Below are positions 1-7,914 of a DNA stretch of 14,605 nucleotides, in pieces. The position numbers were made by a program, and so were the translations under genes. Position 1 is the stretch's first letter. Every line of letters begins with the position of its first letter. Source of the stretch: Cerioporus squamosus (taxonomy: Eukaryota > Basidiomycota > Agaricomycetes > Polyporales > Polyporaceae); the NCBI GenBank assembly GCA_022592435.1, contig JABYQS010000726.1, forward strand, positions 1 to 14,605, given 5' to 3'. The notes under the pieces are model-generated. The model was not told where the DNA came from. It ran no database searches and was given only the letters and a program-made list of their open reading frames with translations.

Positions 1-228
1 CCGACCGAACCCCACAGCGCCCGACCCAATCCAAGTCGGCGAGCACGTTATCACGCAGAAGTCGCCTACACACCCTCTTCGTGATCGGCATTCCCATGCT
101 CTGGATCTCGTCCCCCTTCAGCACCTTCTTCTGGCTCGTCGGCGCCTCCGCCGTCCATCCTCGGTCACGCCACCATCATGGAGCCTGGCATCGAGAGCGA
201 GTATGCCCAGGTCCAGGAGAGCGTCTGA
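1..228 (+). CDS. PRA1-family (prenylated Rab acceptor) protein, 3' end, frame broken
   Basis: Three successive stretches in different frames together read like the end of a fungal PRA1/Yip3 protein: 2-64 (ending in EHVITQKS), 75-155 (TLFVIGIPMLW then FFWLVGASAV, hydrophobic) and 157-228 (ILGHATIMEPGIESEY, stop TGA). PRA1 proteins are small ER/Golgi membrane proteins that bind prenylated Rab GTPases in vesicle traffic; the hydrophobic core followed by a short acidic tail ending near EYAQVQ fits the family. The N-terminal half lies outside the window. The frame changes at about 65-74 and 153-156 by one or two bases in G/C-rich context. No intron signals explain this, so either the gene is decaying or the assembly has indel errors. 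Family assignment is from the conserved C-terminal pattern only. Confidence 0.62.
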
Positions 229-878
229 GTTGCCCACGAGCCGGGACGGGGTGGAGGCGATGAGCACAGAGAGAAGGCGAGGCGAGGCGAGTGTGATGGT
301 GCGGACGAGGCGAGGAAGGGACACTCAAATTTCGGTTTTCACTCTTCGTTGGTTAGGCTTTTTATTGGTTTGGGCACACCATCCCACCCTAGTATTTCTT
401 TCTTTCACCCGTACGCAACGTCGATGTGCTTGAAAGGCTTCATTGTAGGTGCCTGGTGATTGCGCTCCTCTGCTCTCCTTTCATCGTGAAACACGAAAGC
501 GGAATCAAGACTCACTACTCTAACGTTGAGGCGACCGCGTCATATTAGACGGACGTACTTACTTGGAGACGCTCCCGGACGGGATTATCGACACGAGACG
601 ACGCTGCCGCTAAGCCACCCCATATGCGTCAGTGAGTCTGTGCCGATCGTGGCGGCGCTGCTCAACGCTAGTGAACCTTTCAGAAATGTCTTCAGCCAAG
701 ATTTGGCAGGCGAATAGTTCAGCGAAGACCATCCGGCATCTGCAGCTGCCTTGGTTCGACAAGTTGAAGGGGGGTGTTGAGCTCCCGAACTGAGGCGACA
801 ATAGGCCCGCCAATCGTCTGCCTAGAGGAGACAAAGATCGGGGCGTCCTCTATCTCGGAGATCGCTGACCTTTAGGCT

Positions 879-1367
879 TTACGGTGCTGGCGGCCAGCCG
901 CTCCTCATGCTTCCTGAGCAGGCCGCGAGCGATGATGCTCTTGCACTGTCAGTGAGAGGAACGATAAAGCTTGGCATTGACTCACAAGATGACTTCACGG
1001 TATTCTGCGAGGAACAACGCTGGCGGTGGGAGGCGTTTCTCTGCAGGAAGAGCTCTGCGATGCTCTGCGATGCTCTGCGACGCTTCCACAAGGGCAGCAT
1101 CTGGCTGTCAAGGCGGCCCCAATACCCCAGGCTCTCTACAAGCTCCTCATGCACCATTCCAAGGCCGTCATCGCCCACGAAGCCCTCGGGGTCCACGTCG
1201 TCCTCGAATTCATCGAGAAGGAGATCAGTGCTTGATCTGTCCAGACCATGCGGGAAGGGCGAAGACGTATGCCCCACAACGAAGCTGATGTGAGGGGTGA
1301 GACGGACGTTGGGTATGTCCAACGACCACAGGTCGAAGGTGTCGACAGTACTCGGCTTTGTACTCAT
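879..1367 (-). CDS. Hypothetical acidic protein (unrecognised ORF)
   Basis: An uninterrupted reading frame of 162 codons starts at ATG 1365-1367 (MSTKPSTVDTF). Its first two thirds look codon-like, with C/G-rich third positions and an acidic stretch (DEFEDDVDPEG, then a GDDGLG segment) around residues 50-70. The C-terminal third is Ser/Arg-rich and less convincing. An upstream in-frame ATG at 1475 would add 36 mostly proline and serine residues. I recognise no domain, and no intron is needed. Shorter overlapping frames exist on the other strand, so this could be a chance ORF in GC-rich DNA. Confidence 0.3.
   Translation of the reverse strand: MSTKPSTVDTFDLWSLDIPNVRLTPHISFVVGHTSSPFPHGLDRSSTDLLLDEFEDDVDPEGFVGDDGLGMVHEELVESLGYWGRLDSQMLPLWKRRRASQSIAELFLQRNASHRQRCSSQNTVKSSCESMPSFIVPLTDSARASSLAACSGSMRSGWPPAP
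1051..1080. repeat. Three tandem copies of a 10-bp unit
   Basis: The unit (A/T)GCTCTGCGA occurs three times head to tail with one mismatch. It lies inside the hypothetical minus-strand ORF, where a 10-bp period would change frame with each gain or loss of a copy. It is probably slippage-derived. Confidence 0.85.
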
Positions 1368-1827
1368 CGCTGTGCCAGGAAGGTCGCTTGGGCAGATGAT
1401 GGAAGGAGGAGAGGAGTCAGGAGGACGAGGAGGAGGAGTGAGGTAGAAGTGGCATTCAAGGGGTAGACGCCACAAAGCCTCAGGGGTCTCCTGTTCAAAC
1501 GTTCATGAATCCCAGTCCTCCGCCCTTCATATCGCAAAGTACAGCAACGGCAGAATGGTTACTGCAGCAGCGTCATTCTGTATACTGAACATTCGGCGTT
1601 CAGAAAGGCGCGACGAGCGCGCGTGGTCTGTATTCATACGAGTAATAAGTTGTACAGCCCGCGTGCATGACGAGACATGGGGCATGGGAATTGGATTTGA
1701 GGCGAGGACATGAGCCAGGGATGTCATGAGGATGAGGACGGCGAGCGATAGCGACGATAGCATAACCAATAGATATGTAGACGGGCGAGATCAGAGAAGA
1801 TGGAAAATGCAGTCACGATTAGGCGGC

Positions 1828-4800
1828 CTATAGTAATGGCAGCCATTGTCCTGCAGGCGCATGAAACATTCGCTTTAGCACCCTATGCCAAGTGTCGAAT
1901 GACTACAGAAGAGACGCACCGATGACTAAACTCGGGAGGTCCATGATGTCCCTCCGTATTGAGAAGCAGAACGTGCATGGGACAGGCGCACCGCTCGGCT
2001 TGAGCAGCACGCAATGCGAGTACACCGACTGCGTCGTGTTCTCGAACGCGTGGTTCGCAAAGTTCTCCCAATACTCGACCACCGACTGGTTCTCGAAGAG
2101 CTGCATGGTCATGGTAGTCAGCAGCCGTGCACACGGGTGACAGGATGCAGCGGATCCAACGCACCTCGTAGATGTACTTCCTCCGTCCGACGAGCTCCTC
2201 GCGCTCCCACCCAGTGAGCATGCAGAACTCCGGCCCCACGAGACAGATCTCGCCAGTACGGCGCCACGCGACGGTCGGCGTGCCCGAGAACGAGACGAGC
2301 TTGTCCAGCTCGATGAGCGAGCGCTGGAAGCACTTCTCGACGAACACGTCGTCCTCCTCCGTCATCGGCATTTGTAGCGCGATCAACGACGGCCGGACGA
2401 TCGCGAGCGCGCGTACTATGCGCAGGATATCGTTCTTGTCAAACCTGTGGTTAACAATGCGCAGAGCAGGACGAGAAGGGGGGATGAGGGATGTCACACG
2501 ACCAGGGAGGGTTACACGGCAGCACAGCATACACCCACAGCGTAGCATGCAAAAGGAAGGAGGATGGACGAACAATGCAATACCAATCAGTACATCGCAC
2601 GCTGAAATCACAACATACGAAGCGACACCCACCTCCGGCTCAGGTGCTTCATCAGGAAGTGGTAGCCCTCGGTATAATCGTAGCCCTTCGTGACATTGCG
2701 ATACACGCTCTGCACCGCGCTCTCCGCAGTCGGAGTCGACAGCGACGGCGTCCACCCGGAGGAGCGCCCTTGAGTAGGCGAACTCGGATTTCGTCTTGGA
2801 CGGACCAGGAACGACTGAGGGGGCGACTGGTACCCGCGCCCAACAGCGCTCGGCTGTGTCGACGTCGAAGCCTGCGCCGGACCTTGTGACTGTTGTTCCG
2901 CAGCGTACTCGCCATACTGCGATGGACCCGCCTGGCCAGCTTCTGGAGGGTAGGGCGGCGCCGGGTAGCCTGTGGCACCAGGCGCGATGTAGCCCGCAGC
3001 GACAGTGCCCGATGACGAGGCCGGTAGTGTGGTTTCCGAGGGTTGGATCGCGAGCGGCTGCTGTTCGCTGTATCCAGCAGGCGCGCCTGCGCCGGTGTAC
3101 TCGGGTTGCCCGGGAGCGCTGGGGTACTGTGCTGCTGGTTCCGCGGGCCACGATGCGTTGGAAAGTCCCGACGGCTGTGCTGGCGCGAAGGAGGGACCTG
3201 CTGCAGCCTGAGTCGCATGGGTAGTTACGGGCGACCCTCCGGAGCCAGAATCCGGAGAACCGCCGAGGATCGCAGACAGAATGGAGTACTCGAGGTTGGC
3301 CGCCTCTGCGGGGATGCCAAACGAACCAGCAGGGTTGTACACTGGGTACATCGCATCGGGCGATATGTATTGCTGCTGGCCAGGGGCCGGTTCTGGCGGG
3401 GGAGGGGCTGGGGCTGCAAACGGCTGGGTGTGAGAATCACGCAGCATGGTGGGACGCGAGGGAAGGCGTTACGTTGGCTCGCGGGCTCTACGCTCTTAGA
3501 GGAACCTTCCCCGGACTTCGAGCGCTTGAGCGCATCTGAGGCGTCTGAGGTAAGGTACAATGCGATGAGAGAGATCATGTGAACGTGCCTAGCTCTTCCT
3601 CATCAAGGAGATACTTGGCTTTCTTGCGATGGCCCTCCGTGCAGTTGTCGGCCATACCGCGCTTGATGCACCGCTGACATGGTCGCGCTGCAATGACACG
3701 ATTTCAGTCAGCAGTGTAGACGCAAGACAATAGTAGCAAATAAAATGCAGCGCTAGTGGACGTCAAAGAGACCTCATACGATGTCTTCATGAACACAAGA
3801 GCAGTGTGTATGCACATGCTCACTGTCTGGCTGATGCTCAACACACATCACCATAGATGGTCCCGGAAACACGCTGCTGTTACGCAGAGTTTCGCGTCCC
3901 ATGCAAGTGGTCTCCCCGCAGTGAGACCGAGGGTTGGCGGCGAGCAGACAATCGGCGGCAAGATGCCACAATAGAACGCCTTGGATTGATGCGCCTCACC
4001 TGCTTAAAAGCGCGACGAAGAACGAGAACGATTGTTCTGCTCATGTCGAGAGTCCCAAGGTACGCTGGCATTGCTGTCCGGCATATCAAAGTCGAGGGGC
4101 AAGCAGACACCTGGGTATGCTCTCGCCCACGCGTGCTTAGCTACCTTGACACCACCGCGCAGCCATCAAATACGACGAGCTCGTCCAGTCGAGCGTCGGA
4201 GCCCGAACCTCTCGCTCTCCGGGTTCATAAGATAGCAGCATTACCAGCCAGAGCAGGGCAGTCGCCTGGCGCTGGCGAGGTGAGAGAACTTCACGGTCAC
4301 CGGATAGAACTGAGACAACGCCGCAAGGAAGAGAATCGAGGTGACATGACCGTCCTACTTTGGCCCGCTATCTCTAGAACACGACAAGGACCCAGCGTTT
4401 CCGACGGGCCAACAGGCGTGCCAACGGGCAAAAGACGCCGCGCGAGGTAACCCTTCAGCCGCCTTTCCGCCGATTTCAAACACAAGGATGTCTGTCTTTC
4501 GGACGCTTGCTCTGAGATGGAACAAAAGGTATCCACGGGCAGCGTGTTGACCTGGACTTTCGCCTGTCGGAAGCACGAGTGTCCCTGCCGTGTACGTTTC
4601 CGGCTTAGCGCGGGTTGCATGAGCTAAGAAACGGGGAGATCGCGAGTCCGCGTGTGCGGTCAACCATGACGCCATGATGGGCGTAATGGTTGCACCTCGC
4701 ATCCTGAGCGAGCTGCGCGAGAGACGGTGCGCATACAGAGAGCTCAAGAGCAGCAACGAGGAACTCACAGTCGTCGCATGTAAGGTGGGCCTTTTGGCAG

Positions 4801-5072
4801 TGGAAGCAGGCGCGGTTTGCCTTTTTCTTCTTCGGGCCGTCGCGTGTGCGCGGTGAGTCGCCGTTCTCGGTAGAATCAGCGGTGCGTTTGCGCTTGGCTG
4901 GAGGCTTTTTCTTTGGATCGTTGGCAGAGCCGGAGGGGATGGGCGTGTTGTTCTCCGAGTTGGAGGACGAGGAGGGGAGGGAGGGATGGTGTGTGACCGG
5001 AGGTAGAGCGTGCATAGTAGGGGCTGGGGCTGGGGCAATTGGAGGGAGGTCGAGGGACGTAGAGGGCTGCAT
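1828..5072 (-). CDS. ERT1: ERT1/AcuK-type Zn2Cys6-PAS transcription activator of gluconeogenesis
   Basis: Nuclear regulator of gluconeogenic and non-fermentable-carbon genes. Exons (minus strand): 5072-4769, 3687-3589, 3535-3473, 3413-2633, 2444-2165, 2100-1920, 1850-1828. They total 1,731 nt with every phase matching, giving 576 aa. A Lys-rich segment (residues 53-85) precedes a Zn2Cys6 cluster with Cys 89, 92, 99, 105, 108 and 117 (spacing 2-6-5-2-8), followed by [14 protein letters not shown]. The middle is Pro/Ala/Gln/Ser-rich, then [11 protein letters not shown]. The C-terminal PAS region (about 430-560) has [30 protein letters not shown] and [16 protein letters not shown], and ends VIGQWLPLL. 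This order and ending are characteristic of ERT1. Start 5072 was chosen over in-frame ATG 5147, whose extra 25 residues look unconserved. Intron 2 has a GC donor. Intron 1 is 1,081 nt and divides the zinc cluster. The gene is divergent from MTQ1. Confidence 0.93.
3688..4768 (-). other. ERT1 intron 1 (1,081 nt, unusually long)
   Basis: The donor GTGAGT follows the codons for HLTCDD and the acceptor TTGCAG precedes those for RPCQRC; joining them restores the Zn2Cys6 spacing exactly. A branch-like CTGAC/CTGA motif lies shortly before the acceptor. The other ERT1 introns are 53-188 nt. No recognised gene, tRNA or transposon ends were found inside; the longest ORF (3857-4450, plus strand) has no familiar motif. 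Read-through from exon 1 gives a stop near 4605, leaving only half of the zinc cluster. Confidence 0.85.
4661..4692. other. Stem-loop inside ERT1 intron 1
   Basis: CAACCAT (4661-4667) pairs with ATGGTTG (4686-4692). After one mismatch, ACGCC (4669-4673) pairs with GGCGT (4680-4684), leaving a 6-nt loop. This makes 12 base pairs in 32 nt. Function is unknown. Confidence 0.7.
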
Positions 5073-5496
5073 GGCGTCGATATAAAGAGGCCAGCGCGCA
5101 GTCTGAGGAAGGGGCGAAGCAGCTAGCGGACACGAGCGGGCAAGCACATTCGGAATTGGAGGACAGAGAGTTCAGGCAACGGACTGGACGCCTCCGACCC
5201 GCTCGTCTCTCATCTTCGGCGCTTTCCCGGCTGCTCGTCCCCTGCTATTTCGGGCAGCAGACGCCCGTACACGTAATCGTCGTGGCATCATCGGCTGTTA
5301 CGTCACGCGTTTTCCGCGTGCTGCCCGTCACGCCTCCGCTTCGATCGGCCCGGCCGACAAGGCCGCATGCCGCTGTCGGCTTTCGTCACTTTGCCTTTGA
5401 CCGCATCCTTCACCGTCCGACGGGCAGCTCGCAGTAACCTCATGGCGAGCAGAACTGATTAACAGACAGTTGCCGGGGAACAAGCTTCTCGCTGGC
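5073..5496. promoter_or_regulatory. Bidirectional promoter region between ERT1 and MTQ1
   Basis: A 424-bp gap separates the two divergent start codons. It contains TTACGTCA (5298-5305), one base from the CRE/ATF site TGACGTCA, which is known to bind bZIP factors. CACGCG/CGCGTG arms lie around 5304-5320, and a wider inverted repeat is formed by CGGGCAGCA (5251-5259) and TGCTGCCCG (5319-5327). No convincing TATA box was found for either gene. Regulatory roles are inferred from motif shape only. Confidence 0.5.
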
Positions 5497-7483
5497 ATGC
5501 CCGTCGTCCGCACCCTGCTCTCCCAGCTCTCACGCGCAATAGGCCACGAATCCGCGCTGTCCGAGCTCAGATGGATGCAGCAAACCCTCACCAATCCGCC
5601 TCCTGGGATAAGGCCACCATGCCCGTCTCTTGAGGAGATGGTCGCTCGGAGAGTGGCCGGCGAGCCACTCCAGTACGTCCTAGGTGAGTGCACTCGATCA
5701 TGCTTCGACTTGACCATGGGCGTTGCAGCCTTGCAGGCGCAGTGCTGTATGAAAACGCACCGGTCGTACCCATGTGTTCGCACAAGGGTTCTGTAGGCGT
5801 ATGAGACCCAGTGCTATATGTCTCTACAGCGACTTTACACCTTGTACGCAGGCGCTCAGATGCATCATGCTTCGAAGTCGGCACTATCACCTATCTCTTG
5901 CGGGTGCTTCGTTGCCTGTAGGTGAACCATGCCGTCGATCTTTTCCTGAGGGACACTCTCACGGCGCTTCGTCTTCCGCATAACTCTTATCTCGTAAAGC
6001 ACCTGCCCCATTTCGTTCGGTTCCGTTTGGCTATGAGCCACTGGGCCTGTGCGGCCAAGAAATTGACCACAAGTCGTCCTAGTCTTGGTCCGTGACCCTG
6101 CCAGACTCAGACCAAGACCGGCTTTCTGGACTATTGCAACATCGCCCTCTCTGAGCTACAGCTTACTCGTGAGCATTGCCTCTCATGATGAAACGGCCCT
6201 CCAACCGCCGATGAACTCCTGCAACTCATCACATGCACTCTCCCTCCGAGTCTCGCTACATCTCAGAAATCACGTCTACTGCAAACTGCTGGCTTGCCAT
6301 AGACGCAGGCCAAGGCCCGAGTCCGCAGTTCGCAGTTTTTGTGGCCTCAGAGATTGAGACGTTGGCGCGACCCCTTTTTCCGACTTGTGCTTGGATCTGC
6401 CGCAACACCGGCGTCCTCCAAGCCCGGCCGGTGCCCGACCGATGTCGCGGCAGATCCGTGCTTGTCTGTCCACAGCCAACAGGCAGTCCACAGGCCCGCA
6501 CATGTCATCTAGAGCTTTCACCGGACAAACCGGGCGAAGTGCCCGTAATTGTATCGACTAGCCGAAGCGAACGCAAGGCGTTTCTTGCATCTATCCAAGT
6601 ATATGGTGTCTACCCGCCTTGTGCACTTTTGCGTTACCGCATGCCGCGTGGTATCGTGGCGTAACCACTGGCAGGCTTCAAGCGTATGCAGTATCTCCGC
6701 AATCATCGACCAATCTGACTAATGTATTATGCAGGGTCCCAACCATTCGGCCCGCTCGACCTCGCCGTGCGACCGCCAGTGCTCATCCCGCGTCCGGAGA
6801 CCGAAGACTGGACTCTCCGCCTCGCAGAATCCCTCACACCCTCCCCGGCCAGACCGTTCAAAACGCTCGATCTCTGCACGGGGACGGGCTGCATCCCACT
6901 CCTCCTGTGCCACCTCTGGCCGCCCGGCTCCGTTCACGCAACAGCGGTCGACATCTCGCCCGATGCCATACAGCTTGCCACAGAGAACGCCGCACTTTGT
7001 GGGATCACCACACGCGAAGACGCCTCCACACAGCCTCTTGCCACCCCACAGCCCAAGAACACCTTCACGCCAATCACCGCCGATCTCATGCACCCCGAGT
7101 TCACGAAGCAAGCGCGCCTCAAGCCGCCGTACGACCTCATCACGTCCAACCCGCCGTACATCCCCAAGGCCGAGTATGACGCCCTCCCGGCCTCGGTGAA
7201 GGACCACGAAGACGTCCGCGCGCTCCTGGGAGATTCCCCATCCTGTCACGCGAGCGACGTGCCGGTGGAAGACCGCGGGAAGGGCCTGACGTTCTACCAC
7301 CGGATCGCAGCGCTGGTGGGCGAGCACGGCCTTCTCCGGGCGGGTGGGACGCTGGCGCTCGAGGTCGGTCAAGGGCAGGCTCCCGAAGTCGCGGCGATCG
7401 TGCAAGCGAAGGCCGGCGTGGATAACATCGACGTCTGGAAGGATCCTTGGGGAAAGGAACGCGTCGTCGTCGCGCGTCGATAG
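5497..7483 (+). CDS. MTQ1: HemK/PrmC-type mitochondrial release factor glutamine N5-methyltransferase
   Basis: SAM-dependent methylation of the glutamine in the GGQ motif of peptide-chain release factors; the eukaryotic HemK-like form with this architecture acts in mitochondria. Exons 5497-5683 and 6735-7483 total 936 nt, giving 311 aa with intact frame. The N-terminal helical segment (1-62) ends in GEPLQYVLG, then SQPFGPLDLAV, the RPETE signature (82-86), SAM motif I DLCTGTG (108-114), the acidic strand VDIS, and the catalytic NPPY (201-204). A C-terminal GTLALEVGQGQ closes the Rossmann-like fold. The length fits the family. ATG 5497 is the first in-frame ATG after an upstream stop. No strong targeting peptide is evident, though the N-terminus is Arg/Ser/Leu-containing. 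The 1,051-nt intron is odd; the two exons join without missing residues. Cytosolic Mtq2 lacks this N-terminal domain, so MTQ1 is preferred. Confidence 0.92.
6082..6118 (+). other. Stem-loop in MTQ1 intron
   Basis: GTCTTGGTC (6082-6090) and GACCAAGAC (6110-6118) are perfect reverse complements, a 9-bp stem with a 19-nt loop. Function is unknown. Confidence 0.7.
6393..6457 (+). other. Nested stem-loop in MTQ1 intron
   Basis: GGATCTGCCGC (6393-6403) pairs perfectly with GCGGCAGATCC (6447-6457). Inside, CACCGGC (6406-6412) pairs with GCCGGTG (6427-6433) around a 14-nt loop, with an asymmetric internal loop of 2 and 13 nt between stems. In all, 18 G/C-rich pairs in 65 nt on the sense strand of the MTQ1 transcript. 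It could be a structured intronic RNA, a small-RNA precursor or the remnant of a small inverted-repeat element. Confidence 0.75.
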
Positions 7484-7914
7484 GTTCGACGTTGGCCCGC
7501 CATCCCACACGGCCGCGCCAATTGAGTGGTTGCATTGGTCAGAGTTATGCTCGGAAGAGCGTAATGCTAACTTCTCATATGCAATGGTCAGGCGCACCTC
7601 CGTGCTCTCGATGTCGTGCTCGTCGGCCAGCTACGTGTCAGCGGGCTCCCCACAATACCCCAGACTTTGGATGCTGTCGTCATCGCACGTTGAAAGGTTC
7701 CACTGCAGTGATCTAGTCCTGGCCTTCAATCCCGTGCACGCGAGTTCGGCTGGAACCACATGGGTATACATAACGACAGAGATGCCGCAATAAATGAAGC
7801 GTACACTTGGTATCGGTGATGAGAGGAAGAGACCGAGCATATCCGTTCCGCCTCCTCCATAGATGATAAATCCCTCGTTTTCTCTACCGTCCGCTCATCT
7901 GAGTATCCGGGCAT
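7484..7914. other. Convergent intergenic region between MTQ1 and Argonaute
   Basis: The 3' UTRs of two convergent genes share this 431-bp gap. AATAAA at 7789-7794 on the plus strand could be a poly(A) signal for MTQ1, about 300 nt after its stop. No gene was seen. Convergent transcripts could overlap here. Confidence 0.45.

Larger units (their letters stand above)
229..1827. other. Intergenic region with no recognised gene
   Basis: About 1.6 kb lies between the convergent ends of the PRA1-like gene and ERT1. Apart from the hypothetical acidic ORF and the short tandem repeat listed separately, I recognise no coding, RNA or mobile sequence. The first few hundred bases probably include the 3' UTR of the PRA1-like gene, and the last few hundred the 3' UTR of ERT1. 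No clear terminal inverted repeats were seen. Confidence 0.5.
5684..6734 (+). other. MTQ1 intron 1 (1,051 nt, unusually long)
   Basis: Donor GTGAGT follows the codons for LQYVL plus one base, and acceptor TTATGCAG precedes GG TCC. The spliced product (YVLGSQPFGPLDL) matches the uninterrupted HemK consensus, so no exon is missing between them. Read-through meets a stop at about 5796. Inside I found two stem-loops (listed separately) but no recognisable ORF, tRNA or transposon ends. Confidence 0.85.

Noticed and set aside
1120..1130. Eleven-base match CAATACCCCAG shared with 7653-7663, suggesting a dispersed repeat
   Set aside because: The match does not extend beyond 11 bases with confidence, which is expected by chance in a window of this size.
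3857..4450. 197-codon plus-strand ORF within ERT1 intron 1
   Set aside because: No recognisable motif, low-complexity Arg/Ser/Pro composition and no start context; long chance ORFs are expected in GC-rich DNA.
5073..5147. Upstream in-frame ATG (5147) for ERT1
   Set aside because: It would add 25 residues of unremarkable sequence; MQPSTSL at 5072 is followed directly by the usual Pro/Ser-rich N-tail. It cannot be excluded without transcript data.
6185..6191. C-box-like ATGATGA in the MTQ1 intron as a C/D snoRNA
   Set aside because: No CTGA D box or terminal stem at a suitable distance downstream.
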